From Gammaproteobacteria bacterium UBA7449 (lineage in GTDB: Bacteria > Pseudomonadota > Gammaproteobacteria > Pseudomonadales > Pseudohongiellaceae): DNA of 64,000 nucleotides. The position numbers and the translations under genes are program-made. The stretch lies in assembly GCA_002477465.1 (NCBI GenBank), contig DLPV01000026.1, positions 20,418 to 84,417 on the forward strand, written 5' to 3'. This document shows, piece after piece, positions 34,466-43,703 of this stretch. The notes under the pieces are model-generated. The model was not told the origin of the DNA. It searched no databases and saw nothing but the letters and a program-made list of their open reading frames with translations. Within the stretch, counting starts at the first letter, position 1, and each line of letters begins with the position of its first letter.

Positions 34466-35314
34466 ATGAACGAAATCAAGCTGCAACAATGGATCGACAG
34501 AAATGAGACTGTCGATGACATTATAGGTCTCACACCTGCGCGGGCCCTGGCCGCCACCTTTAATCGCCAGACTGAGTTCTTCGCCCAGAGCCAGCTTCCC
34601 GCCCTTTGGCACTGGCTGTATTTTCTTGAAACTGCCGCCCAGCAAGACCTGGCCCCTGACGGCCACCGGCAGCGCGGTGGCTTTTTACCTCCCATCATCC
34701 TGCCTCGCCGCATGTGGGCAGGCAGTCAGCTGCAGTTTCACCTGCCAGTCAATATCGGCGACCCGCTCACTCGCAGTTCAACCATCCACAGCATCAAAGA
34801 AAAGACAGGCCGCAGTGGTAGCCTGGCTTTTGTTAAGGTTCAGCACGAGATTTCCCGGTCGGGACAGCTCTGCATCACCGAATCCCAGGACATCGTCTAT
34901 CGCGAGGCTGCAAAGCCAGGCGCATCACTCCCTGCTGGCGAACCTGCAGACTCCGTCAGCGATTTCCAGCTGCAATTTCAGGCAGATTCACGCCTGCTGT
35001 TTCGATATTCTGCGCTCACCTTCAATGCCCACCGCATTCACTATGACACCCCATATGTTGCCGGGGTCGAGGGGTACCCTGGGCTTATCGTACATGGACC
35101 TCTGCTGGCGACCATGATGCTGGAGCTACTGTGGCAAAACCTGCCGGAGGCCCAGCTAAGCGCCTTCGAATTCAAGGCCCTTCGGCCCGTATTTGACAAC
35201 AAAGCCTGCACCATCCGCGCCACCAGCCCTGACAGCGAGGGCAATGTCCGACTCTGGGTCGCAGACCATGAAGGAGCCCTCTGCATGCAGGGCCAGGCCA
35301 TTATCCGACCCTAG
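34466..35314 (+). CDS. MaoC N-terminal domain dehydratase, mesaconyl-C4-CoA / itaconyl-CoA hydratase-like
   Basis: 282 residues, two fused hot-dog domains. HWLYFLETAAQQDLAPDGH and LPRRMWAGSQLQFH in the first half; FRYSALTFNAHRIHYDTPY with GLIVHGPLLATMMLEL in the second. This pattern matches HTD2/Meh-type hydratases, of which P. aeruginosa itaconyl-CoA hydratase is one. ATG 34466 chosen over a TTG three codons earlier. Divergent from the small MaoC gene. Confidence 0.87.
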   Translation: MNEIKLQQWIDRNETVDDIIGLTPARALAATFNRQTEFFAQSQLPALWHWLYFLETAAQQDLAPDGHRQRGGFLPPIILPRRMWAGSQLQFHLPVNIGDPLTRSSTIHSIKEKTGRSGSLAFVKVQHEISRSGQLCITESQDIVYREAAKPGASLPAGEPADSVSDFQLQFQADSRLLFRYSALTFNAHRIHYDTPYVAGVEGYPGLIVHGPLLATMMLELLWQNLPEAQLSAFEFKALRPVFDNKACTIRATSPDSEGNVRLWVADHEGALCMQGQAIIRP

Positions 35315-35319
35315 AGTGT

Positions 35320-35348
35320 TCTTCATTGCACCCGCCTTGTGATATTAT
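35320..35348 (+). promoter_or_regulatory. Possible tRNA-Ser promoter
   Basis: -10 TATTAT (35343-35348) followed by GCGCGCG, a stable-RNA type discriminator; the -35 (TCTTCA) is weak. About 40 bases of leader to the tRNA. Confidence 0.4.
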
Positions 35349-35396
35349 GCGCGCGATTTCGGCCACGGCCGGAAATCATAGAGACTTGAAAGTTAC

Positions 35397-35486
35397 GGAG
35401 AGTTGGCCGAGTGGCTGAAGGCGCGCCCCTGCTAAGGGCGTATAGGTTTACCCCTATCGAGGGTTCGAATCCCTCACTCTCCGCCA
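35397..35486 (+). tRNA. tRNA-Ser (anticodon GCU)
   Basis: 90 nt with encoded CCA and the long variable arm of class II tRNAs. Begins GGAGAGUUGGCCGAGUGGCU; anticodon loop CUGCUAA; T arm GGUUCGAAUCC; acceptor CUCUCC. Confidence 0.98.
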
Positions 35487-35528
35487 CAACCAAAAAGGCC
35501 CCGCATTGCGGGGCCTTTTTGGTTGTGG
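35484..35528 (+). terminator. tRNA-Ser terminator, 21-bp perfect stem
   Basis: Left arm starts with the CCA of the tRNA and runs to GGCCCCGC; loop ATT; right arm is its exact complement and contains TTTTT. Confidence 0.9.
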
Positions 35529-35556
35529 CGCAAAGTGACCCAGGTAACCCCCCCCG

Positions 35557-35639
35557 GTTCGGCAAAACGCAAACGCATTTTGGACAGCCGCAGGCTGCCC
35601 CATCGGGGTGAGCCATCTGACTTGGTCAGATGGCGAATC
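35557..35639 (-). repeat. Multi-hairpin repeat element, copy B
   Basis: Inverted copy of 29377-29459. On the minus strand: GCCATCTGAC-CAA-GTCAGATGGC (10-bp stem), CCCC-GAT-GGGG, CAGCC-TGC-GGCTG, CAAAATGCG-TT-TGCGTTTTG. The two imperfect positions in the last stem are G-T pairs on the minus strand but C-A on the plus strand. Lies just past the tRNA-Ser terminator. Confidence 0.8.
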
Positions 35640-35702
35640 AATCCCTTCAAAGCCCCAATTCAGCGCTTACCCCGAAAAAACCCAAATCCAACCCCCTAAA
35701 AC

Positions 35703-35735
35703 CAAAAAACCCGACCACCAAACCGATGACCGGGT
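35703..35735 (-). terminator. Probable csrA terminator
   Basis: Minus strand: ACCCGGTCATC, short loop, then its complement with some G-T pairs (about 11 bp), followed by TTTTT. About 35 bases after the csrA stop. Confidence 0.55.
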
Positions 35736-35768
35736 CTTCAATACTTCCAAACGCAGGCAGTAAGAGCC

Positions 35769-35966
35769 CTAAGACTCCCCTTCCCCCTGCGCATCACCAC
35801 CTTTCTCTTGCTGGATGCGCTGGTAAATCTCTTCGCGGTGGACTGCCACCTCTTTGGGCGCGTTCACGCCAATTCTAACCTGATTACCCTTAACCCCTAG
35901 CACGGTAACCGTTACATCATCCCCAACCATCAATGTCTCGCCGATACGGCGCGTCAGTATCAACAT
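35769..35966 (-). CDS. csrA: Carbon storage regulator CsrA (RsmA)
   Basis: 65-residue RNA-binding dimer that represses or stabilises target mRNAs by binding GGA in hairpin loops. Begins MLILTRRIGETLMVGDDVTV and has the RNA-contact segment IGVNAPKEVAVHREEIY (R44 equivalent in HREE). The C-terminal tail EKGGDAQGEGES is variable. RBS GGAGA lies in the loop of a perfect hairpin, see the next entries. Downstream of lysC on the same strand, the standard Pseudomonas-type order. Confidence 0.97.
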   Translation of the reverse strand: MLILTRRIGETLMVGDDVTVTVLGVKGNQVRIGVNAPKEVAVHREEIYQRIQQEKGGDAQGEGES

Positions 35967-35967
35967 T

Positions 35968-35982
35968 GTAATTCTCCATTAC
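35968..35982 (-). promoter_or_regulatory. Candidate CsrA autoregulatory hairpin over the csrA RBS
   Basis: Minus strand reads GTAAT-GGAGA-ATTAC directly before the ATG: a perfect 5-bp stem that presents the Shine-Dalgarno GGAGA in its loop. GGA in a loop is the known CsrA-binding signal. Confidence 0.55.
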
Positions 35983-36098
35983 TCATTCCTTTGTGTACTC
36001 CTTCGGTGCAGGTCAAGCCCCGAAAGGCCTTCGGGCCAATTGCAACTGCCCGTTAACGGAGCGCGGTCTTTCTCCTGGTTGTTTCTCCCGATTGATTC

Positions 36099-36112
36099 GA
36101 GTCGTCCGACTC
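36099..36112 (-). promoter_or_regulatory. Second candidate CsrA-binding hairpin in the csrA leader
   Basis: Minus strand GAGTC-GGAC-GACTC: 5-bp stem with GGA in a tetraloop, about 135 bases before the start codon. Between it and lysC (36116-36131) is another stem, CAAGTT-CGAA-AACTTG. The 35967-36303 interval holds no gene that I recognise. Confidence 0.4.
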
Positions 36113-36303
36113 TTTCAAGTTTTCGAACTTGTCGGACAACCTCCGCCCTGCGCTCGCTGACCCACACGATACGGGCACTTCAGAGAGTTAGACCGGGTTG
36201 AGGTCAGTTTTCTGCCCGCAGCATATCCATAGTATCTGCCTATATTGACGCCTTGCCAACCGTTTAGAGCCGGAAATAAGTCACATTTAGCCGCTTAACT
36301 AAC

Positions 36304-37545
36304 TCAATTAATGCTGTTTTCGGCGTCCGGATCACCCAATTCGAAGGCACTGTGAAGCGCACGCACCGCAAGTTCGAGGTATTTTTCCTCGATGACAACG
36401 GAGATTTTGATCTCTGAGGTAGTGATGATTTGAATATTGATATTCTCTTCCGCAAGGGCTTTAAACATCTTGCTGGCAATGCCGGCATGGGATCGCATAC
36501 CCACCCCAACCAGAGAGACCTTGCAGATTTTCTTGTCCAGGATTACCTCGCGAGCCTCTAGCGAGTTAGACACGGAGTCCAGGATCGCCTTGGTCCTGTC
36601 ACCCTCCGCACACTTCACTGTGAATGTGATGTCGTTGGTACCATCCGCTGCCACGTTTTGCACAATGACATCGACTTCAATGCCAGCATCACTCACTGGA
36701 CCAATCACGTTGTAGGCGATACCGGGAACATCGGGCACACCGGTTACGGTAAGCTTGGCTTCATCGCGTTCGAATGCGATTCCTGCAATGCTTGGATCTT
36801 CCATTGCTGTGTCTTCCTCCAGACTAATAAGGGTACCTGGACCTTCTTCAAAAGTGGAAAGGACTCTTAACGGGACTTTGTATTTTCCCGCAAATTCCAC
36901 TGAGCGGATTTGTAGCACTTTCGCCCCAAGGCTGGCCAACTCCAACATCTCTTCAAAAGTAATACTGCTGAGCAGGTGCGCATCTTCGACCACGCGAGGG
37001 TCAGTTGTGTAAACACCCTTGACATCGGTATAGATCTGACACTCATCTGCATCCAAAGCTGCAGCCAGTGCAACCGCGGTAGTATCGGAACCACCCCGCC
37101 CGAGAGTAGTTATACAACCATTCTCATTAACGCCCTGAAATCCCGCAACCACGACAATATTCTGTTGATCCAGTTGCGCCATGATTCGGGTGCTATCTAT
37201 CTCACGAATTCGCGCCTTGGTATGCGCTTCATCAGTGAGGATGCGCACCTGACCGCCGGTGAACGAGCGCGCACCGTAACCGCGCTTTTCCAAGGCCATG
37301 CAGAGCAAAGCTATGGTTACCTGTTCGCCGGTGGAAAGCAGAACATCCATTTCTCTTGGCGTCGGTTGCTCCATCATTTCCAGGGCCATGGCAGTCAGGC
37401 GATTCGTTTCTCCACTCATGGCGGATACCACAATCACCACGTCGTCGCCGCGGTCACGAAATTTGGCAATCTTTTCTGCGACCGCTTCAATTCGCTCGAC
37501 TGAGCCGACTGAGGTGCCACCATATTTTTGAACAATCAGAGCCAT
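36304..37545 (-). CDS. lysC: Aspartate kinase (monofunctional)
   Basis: First step of the lysine/threonine/methionine pathway. 413 residues from MALIVQKYGGTSVGSVERI; the 12-codon longer frame overlaps alaS and lacks homology, so ATG 37545 is used. Kinase domain with GFQGVNENGCITTLGRGGSD; two C-terminal ACT domains (about residues 265-413) for feedback by lysine/threonine. Starts 5 bases after the alaS stop, so co-transcribed. hom and thrC lie at 50.7-53.5 kb. Confidence 0.97.
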   Translation of the reverse strand: MALIVQKYGGTSVGSVERIEAVAEKIAKFRDRGDDVVIVVSAMSGETNRLTAMALEMMEQPTPREMDVLLSTGEQVTIALLCMALEKRGYGARSFTGGQVRILTDEAHTKARIREIDSTRIMAQLDQQNIVVVAGFQGVNENGCITTLGRGGSDTTAVALAAALDADECQIYTDVKGVYTTDPRVVEDAHLLSSITFEEMLELASLGAKVLQIRSVEFAGKYKVPLRVLSTFEEGPGTLISLEEDTAMEDPSIAGIAFERDEAKLTVTGVPDVPGIAYNVIGPVSDAGIEVDVIVQNVAADGTNDITFTVKCAEGDRTKAILDSVSNSLEAREVILDKKICKVSLVGVGMRSHAGIASKMFKALAEENINIQIITTSEIKISVVIEEKYLELAVRALHSAFELGDPDAENSIN

Positions 37546-37550
37546 GTCTG

Positions 37551-40160
37551 CTACACCTGGTTGAGGCGCTCCTCCAGCCACGAATGCACGCTATCCAGCG
37601 CTGCGGGCAATTTTTCAGGTTCGCTGCCACCAGCCATAGCCATGTCTGGCCTTCCGCCACCTTTGCCCCCCACCTGTTGGGCGACCATATTCACCAGCTC
37701 ACCGGCCTTCACCCGGTCAGTTAAATCCTTACTCACACCGGCCACCAGGTTTACCTTGCCATCACCTGCACTGCCCAGCACGATCACAGAGGTACCCAGC
37801 TTGTTCTTTAATTGATCCATGGTGTCCCGCAGCGACTTGGGATTAAAACCCTCCAGCTTCGCAACCAACACCTTGGAGCCAGCCAATTCCACAGCACTTG
37901 CACTGAGGTCATCACCAGCGCTTGCCGCCATTTTCGATTTCATTTGCTCGAGCTGTTTTTCCAGGGCCTTATTCTGACTGATCAGACCAGTCAGCTTGTC
38001 GAGAATTTCACCCGTGCCGGATTTAAGCAGTGCCGCAGCATCACGAAGTATCGACTCTTCTCTCTCAACCAGCGCCAATGCTCCATGCCCTGTGACCGCT
38101 TCAATCCTGCGCACACCGGCAGAAATACCTGACTCACTCGTAATCTTGAACAGGCCTATATCACCCGTTCGATCAACGTGACAGCCGCCGCAGAATTCAA
38201 TGGAATAGTCGCCACCCATTGAAACGACACGCACCTCATCACCGTACTTTTCACCGAACAGTGCCAGGGCACCCTTTTCACGAGCCGCCTCAATTCCCAT
38301 GACTTCCTTGTCCACACCGGAGTTGCTAAGAATTTCGGCGTTCACCTGTTCTTCGATTTGTTTAAGCTCTGCCGCACTGACTGGAGAATTGTGTGAAAAA
38401 TCAAAGCGCAACCTGTCGGCTGCGACCAGGGAACCTTTTTGCAGGACGTGAGATCCGAGAACATTGCGAAGTGCTGCATTCATTAGATGGGTTGCAGAAT
38501 GATTCAAGGTAATCGCTGCGCGGTCATTGCCCGCAACCAATGCGCGCACCTGGTCACCAACATTCAGATTACCGCTTGCCAATTTGCCGCGGTGCAGGAA
38601 TACATCCGACTGTTTCTGGGTATCCGATACTTCAAAGCGCGCACTGCTATTTTCCAGAAACCCGCTATCACCGATCTGCCCGCCGGATTCTCCGTAAAAT
38701 GGCGTCGAATCGAGAATAACTGTCACCTCTGAATCAACAGGGGCAGTATGCAGTTTTTCATTCGCCAATGAATAGATCCCTACTACCCTACCATCGCCCT
38801 GAAGGCTGGTGTAACCGGTAAATGCAGTCGCAGCTAGATCTTCGAGGTTGAGCTTGTCTACAGCAGTGAAATGGCTCGCCGCACGGGCCTGTTCACGCTG
38901 CACCTTCATCGCCGCCTCAAAACCATCCATATCAAGAATGAGATCCTGTTCGCGGGCAATGTCTGCCGTGAGGTCAACAGGGAATCCGTAAGTGTCATAC
39001 AATTTGAATACGGTCTCACCGGCGATAACGTCTCCCTGTAGTTCTGCGATCGCTTTTTCGAGAATGGCCATTCCATTTTCCAGTGTGCGCGCAAATTGCT
39101 GCTCCTCTTCCACAAGGACTTTTTCGACAAATTCCTGTTTTCGGTCCAGCTCTGGATAAGCCTCACCCATAGCGCGAGTAAGAGACGCCACAATTTCATA
39201 GAAGAAGACTTCTTTTACGCCGAGACGGTATCCATGTCTGACGGCGCGCCTCACTATGCGTCTGAGCACATAACCTCTGCCTTCATTTGAGGGAATGACG
39301 CCATCGACAACTAAAAAGGCACAAGACCGTATGTGATCGGCAATAACTCGAAGTGAGTTATTTTCGAGGTCTTGAGTATTGGTAATTTTGGCGATATCGC
39401 GTATTAGTCCAGCGAACAGATCTATCTCATAGTTGCTGTGCACATCCTGAAGCACTGCCGCCAACCTTTCCAAACCGGCACCGGTATCCACCGACGGCTT
39501 GGGCAATGGCATCATCGAGCCGTCGGCTTTACGTTCGAACTGCATAAAGACTAGGTTCCAGATCTCAATGTAGCGGTCCCCATCTTCGTCTGGACTACCT
39601 GGTGGACCACCGGGAACGTCGGGCCCATGATCATAGAATATTTCAGAACAGGGACCGCAGGGGCCGGTGTCACCCATCGCCCAGAAGTTATCCTTTTCCC
39701 CCAACCAGGAGAATCGGTCTGGGTCGACTTTGATTTCATCCATCCAGATCGCCGCAGCCTCATCGTCTTCCTTGTAAACGGTGATCCAGAGTTTCTCCGG
39801 AGGCAATCCCAATTCAACAGTCAGAAATTCCCAGGCAAACTGAATAGCCTCACGTTTGAAATAATCTCCGAACGAAAAATTCCCGAGCATCTCGAAAAAA
39901 GTATGGTGGCGAGCCGTATATCCCACATTCTCGAGATCATTATGCTTGCCACCAGCACGCACGCAGCGCTGTGAGCTGGTGGCCCTGACTCGTTCTCGCT
40001 TCTCATCGCCAAGGAATACATCTTTGAACTGCACCATCCCGGCATTAGTGAATAGCAGGGTTGGATCGTTCGCCGGCACCAGTGGGCTGCTGGATACTAT
40101 CTCGTGGTCTCGCGCGGCAAAGAATTCGAGAAATTTCTGTCTTATTTCTGCAGATTTCAT
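37551..40160 (-). CDS. alaS: Alanine--tRNA ligase
   Basis: Class II synthetase, 869 residues, full length. Aminoacylation domain with HHTFFEMLGNFSFGDYFK and RRIVRRAVRHGYRLG; editing domain with zinc ligands HSATH and CGGCHVDRTGD; C-terminal dimer/C-Ala domain with VGGKGGGRPDMAMAGG. No truncation. ATG start at 40160, TATAAT promoter upstream. Heads an alaS-lysC(-csrA) transcript. Confidence 0.98.
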   Translation of the reverse strand: MKSAEIRQKFLEFFAARDHEIVSSSPLVPANDPTLLFTNAGMVQFKDVFLGDEKRERVRATSSQRCVRAGGKHNDLENVGYTARHHTFFEMLGNFSFGDYFKREAIQFAWEFLTVELGLPPEKLWITVYKEDDEAAAIWMDEIKVDPDRFSWLGEKDNFWAMGDTGPCGPCSEIFYDHGPDVPGGPPGSPDEDGDRYIEIWNLVFMQFERKADGSMMPLPKPSVDTGAGLERLAAVLQDVHSNYEIDLFAGLIRDIAKITNTQDLENNSLRVIADHIRSCAFLVVDGVIPSNEGRGYVLRRIVRRAVRHGYRLGVKEVFFYEIVASLTRAMGEAYPELDRKQEFVEKVLVEEEQQFARTLENGMAILEKAIAELQGDVIAGETVFKLYDTYGFPVDLTADIAREQDLILDMDGFEAAMKVQREQARAASHFTAVDKLNLEDLAATAFTGYTSLQGDGRVVGIYSLANEKLHTAPVDSEVTVILDSTPFYGESGGQIGDSGFLENSSARFEVSDTQKQSDVFLHRGKLASGNLNVGDQVRALVAGNDRAAITLNHSATHLMNAALRNVLGSHVLQKGSLVAADRLRFDFSHNSPVSAAELKQIEEQVNAEILSNSGVDKEVMGIEAAREKGALALFGEKYGDEVRVVSMGGDYSIEFCGGCHVDRTGDIGLFKITSESGISAGVRRIEAVTGHGALALVEREESILRDAAALLKSGTGEILDKLTGLISQNKALEKQLEQMKSKMAASAGDDLSASAVELAGSKVLVAKLEGFNPKSLRDTMDQLKNKLGTSVIVLGSAGDGKVNLVAGVSKDLTDRVKAGELVNMVAQQVGGKGGGRPDMAMAGGSEPEKLPAALDSVHSWLEERLNQV

Positions 40161-40236
40161 CTGATCAACTTTAAAGTACTGATTATCGAATTAGAGTGAT
40201 TGTCCGGAGCATCCGCCCCGCTCAAAAAGGCACAGA

Positions 40237-40266
40237 ATTATAGCGCTTATTGACTGGAGGTTGCAG
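40237..40266 (-). promoter_or_regulatory. Promoter of alaS
   Basis: Perfect -10 TATAAT (40242-40237), 18-base spacer, weak -35 CTGCAA (40266-40261). Leader about 70 bases. It shares CGCTATAAT with the ffh and tRNA-Arg promoters. Confidence 0.5.
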
Positions 40267-40400
40267 GCCTAAGTGCCGGTAAGTCCTGCAAAAAATGCGA
40301 GATTCTTTTGAATCCTGGCCAATTGTCAGGGTTTAACGGAGGACTCCATGCTGTTTATGGAGCGAACATGCTGGTTTTGGCACGAGAATTCAGCTTTGGA

Positions 40401-41525
40401 CTAGTCCGAATTCTCTTCATCGCTTCTTCCCAGCAGGCTCGATGAGCTTGGGGTAAAGCTGAAATTGGTGATTATTTTTTCTTTCGGCACTCGCAGATTG
40501 CCGTCACTGGATAGCATGATGGCCACTGGGCGCGTCTGCGGAAAGTGGCTGAGTACAATAGCCACAATGATGAGGAAGGGGACGCATAGAAACATGCCAG
40601 GGATTCCCCAAATGGCATTCCAAAGTGCGAGATTGAGCAGAATCACAACCGGACTGAGGTTAAAGGACGAGCCCATCAGTCGCGGCTCCAGAATATTCCC
40701 AATACAAATCTGCAGCGCACCAATGCCAAGTAGCACCAAAACAAATAGTGTATATCCATCCGATTGCGCCAGGGCTATGAGGGCCGGGAAAATCGTTGCG
40801 ACAATTGAACCTACTGTCGGAATGAAATTAAGTAAAAAAATCAGGAGACCCCAGACTGCAGCGAAATCCACCCCTACCGTAGATAGAAATGTAAAACTCA
40901 ATATTCCAGTCAGAGAACTGGTAAACATCTTGATACTTATGTATTTCTGGATATCGTCCCGAATGCGCGTGATGATGCGATGCGCCTCATCTTCCCTATC
41001 AGGATTACTCACCAGCGCTGAGATTTTATTACTGAAATGCCCCTGCTCAAGGAACAAGAAGCCCAGGTAAATTAGAATCAGCCCTCCGTTGGCCAGGATG
41101 CCAGCAAAAGAGGAGGCTATCGATGTAGCGTAAGAGGGTATATTGATCCAATCGGTGATCAATTCACTGAGACTGCGCTCCTCGAAGGCAGCGAAGTCAA
41201 TAAATGGAACTGACTCTAGCCGACGTGTCAAGTTCTCCTGATAGATAGGCGCCACGTCCAACACATCATCTGCCGAGGCACTGAGAAAATTAACCAGCGC
41301 CCAAATCAATAGCAGAAAAGTCAGTAATGACGCCCCCAGGCAGACAGGCATCGGAAATTTGAAACCAGCAACTTCGATTCTGCTGAATCCGCGGGCCAGG
41401 GTATTGATCAGGTACCAGAGCGCAATCGCAATCACTAATGGCAACAGCAGTGACTCACCAACAACAAGAAGGTAAAAAACCAGGGTTACCAGGACAGCCG
41501 AAGCCGTGAAATTGAGGACTTTCAT
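40401..41525 (-). CDS. AI-2E family transporter (PerM/YdiK type)
   Basis: 374 residues, 7-8 membrane segments: an N-terminal pair (VLVTLVFYLLVVGESLLLPLV), then a soluble loop, then the conserved C-terminal block GLLIFLLNFIPTVGSIVAT and GNILEPRLMGSSFNLSPVVI. The family includes the quorum-signal exporter TqsA and Na+/H+ antiporters; substrate not predictable. ATG without strong RBS. It faces away from the kinase locus. Confidence 0.88.
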   Translation of the reverse strand: MKVLNFTASAVLVTLVFYLLVVGESLLLPLVIAIALWYLINTLARGFSRIEVAGFKFPMPVCLGASLLTFLLLIWALVNFLSASADDVLDVAPIYQENLTRRLESVPFIDFAAFEERSLSELITDWINIPSYATSIASSFAGILANGGLILIYLGFLFLEQGHFSNKISALVSNPDREDEAHRIITRIRDDIQKYISIKMFTSSLTGILSFTFLSTVGVDFAAVWGLLIFLLNFIPTVGSIVATIFPALIALAQSDGYTLFVLVLLGIGALQICIGNILEPRLMGSSFNLSPVVILLNLALWNAIWGIPGMFLCVPFLIIVAIVLSHFPQTRPVAIMLSSDGNLRVPKEKIITNFSFTPSSSSLLGRSDEENSD

Positions 41526-41767
41526 AGGGTACTTTTTATAGCGTGCTTTTCATCGGGCACTTATCCTACGCAGAGATCATGCCCACGAGTTTGAATGACA
41601 ATCCTTCAATTCGCACTAGTCTGCAGCGCAGAGCCAGGTGTAGGTAATTTTTACACCTTCCTCAGTATTTGCGAAGAATATCACATTTTCATTGCCCCAC
41701 CCTCATTAGTCTATCAGCCTGAAACCCTGTAAATACCTGGCTTGGTATCGAGGCACCTGAGATAGTG

Positions 41768-43703
41768 ATGAAGTTGGAAGGTTATTCAAATCTTCTCAAA
41801 AGCGGCGAAGGTGGAATGGAGCACGTGTATCGCGGTATCCAGGACTCCCTGCAGCGCCCGGTCGCCATCAAACTGCTGATCAATGAGCTCAGCTCTGATG
41901 CAGAGGCGCGCAAGCGGTTTGAGCGAGAATCCTACATCATTGCCCGCCTTAATCACGCTAATATCATTCACGTCATAGACCGTGGCATCACCGGAGATGA
42001 GATGCCCTATTTCGTGATGGAATTTGTCGAAGGTATCGATCTCGGTACCGCGATGAAATCGCGCCAACTTGGCCATGGGCATAAAGTCGACATCATTGTC
42101 CAGATTCTGAAGGCGCTTGCCTACGCTCATGGAAACAACGTGATTCACCGCGACATCAAGCCTGACAACATTCTGTGTTGACGATGATAACAACATAAAG
42201 ATTCTAGACTTCGGCATCGCCCAATTTTATGAGGAAATGCGCAAGACCTATGATCGCACCTGCGCTGGCATGGTCATGGGCACGTTCAACTATATGTCCC
42301 CGGAACAAAAGGAATCAGCAGAGAACGTAACGGCCCAGAGCGATCTGTATTCTGTGGGCGTGCTCATGTACCACCTGTTTACAGGCAAGCTGCCCAGCGG
42401 CCGTTATCCTGACCCAAGCGAACTAAACCCGGATGTATCTGAAGAACTCAATCAGTTGATCCTGCAATGCCTGCAGGAAGACCCGAATCATCGCCCAGAC
42501 TCGGCCGAGGAACTCAAAATCCGACTGCTTGCGATTCCCCAGGGCGCCCATATCAATGAGGAGCAGAAGCTGCGGGCAGAGCAAGGCTTCACGAGTTTTA
42601 AATCCAAGTTCCTGCTGCTCGATGTACTGAGAGAAGACCGCTTCGGTGGAGTTTACCTCTACCAGCAAAAGGAAAAAGGCACACTCCTGATCGTCAAAAA
42701 GAAAGTCAGAGGCAGTTCCGGCTATGAAGCCATGAGCCTGCTGGCTTCAGTGACGCATCCCAATATCGTGAGTACTTTAGGCACATTTCGTAATGATGAT
42801 TTTTTCGTGCTAATCCAGGAGTATATGAGTGGCGGCACGCTGCAGGACAAACTGGCCTTCCATCTAACCTGGCAACAAACACTTCAGATCGCCAAACAGC
42901 TCTGTGAAGCAGTGGTATTCGCTCACAACAACCGCCTTGTTCACGGTCATTTGCGTCCTACCAACGTGCTGTTTGACCCGGATAGGTCGGTAAAAGTCAC
43001 TGACTTCTGGCTACAGGACGATACCAGCGACGTGTAGACGGCCTGTTTCTAATATTTGGAAGGTGAGGATCGCTCCCGGTCATTAGATATTTACGCAGTC
43101 GGCGTTCTACTCTATCAATTGTTTACCGGATGCTTACCTCGCCGCCGCAATGAAACCGGCTTCGTGATCCGCAAGGCTTTCGCCAAGTTACCGACAGACA
43201 TACAGGATCTTATTACCAAAATGCTTTCAACGATTCCTGCAAACAGGAGTCAGGATATTTTGCAGCAGGCGCTTGAGCTATTTGATAGCCAGCTATCCAA
43301 GCGGCAACAGCTATCATTTACTGAGCGCCCTGCACGTGTTAAAAATCGAGTTGCTGATCGCCGCAAAGAAGACCAGTCGAAACCTGCAAGACTGTGTAAG
43401 GTTACCAAGATCGACACAGTAACGGACGCAGTGAAGCAAATGCCACACAGTCCGGAAGACAGTGAAGCTATCTCCCAATTGGCTACCAGGAAGAAACAGC
43501 CAACAAGTGGAAATCGGGTAAATGTACTGTTCGCCCTGCTCTGCCTTGTGTATGCACAATATCTGTTTCTATTTGATGGTCAGGAAAACATTAACCAGAG
43601 TATGCCGGCCGTTTACGTGGCGGTAGTTAGCGAATTTGAGGGGCTTGTAGGCAAACCAGATGTCAGAGGAACGTTTCCAGGTGAGAATAGCCGGCTTTAC
43701 TGA
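41768..43703 (+). pseudogene. Broken tandem Ser/Thr protein kinase
   Basis: Reads as one gene with three lesions. The first kinase domain has GEGGMEHVYRG, VAIKLL and HRDIKPDNIL, then a one-base insertion near 42175 shifts the frame; the other frame resumes VDDDNNIKILDFGIAQFY and GTFNYMSPEQ. A second kinase-like domain follows, but is a pseudokinase: HGHLRPTNVL for HRD and DFW for DFG. In-frame TAG (43035-43037) and TAA (43050-43052) then break the C-terminal part, which still holds AVGVLLYQLFTG and a transmembrane segment (VLFALLCLVYAQYLFLF). Probably an inactive kinase once partnered by the phosphatase and FHA protein downstream; sequencing error is the alternative. Confidence 0.8.

Noticed and set aside
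35979..36167. 62-codon frame in the csrA leader
   Set aside because: Coincides with leader hairpins, no RBS, no homology.
42160..42200. Programmed frameshift in the kinase gene
   Set aside because: No slippery heptamer, and two further in-frame stops downstream make decay simpler.
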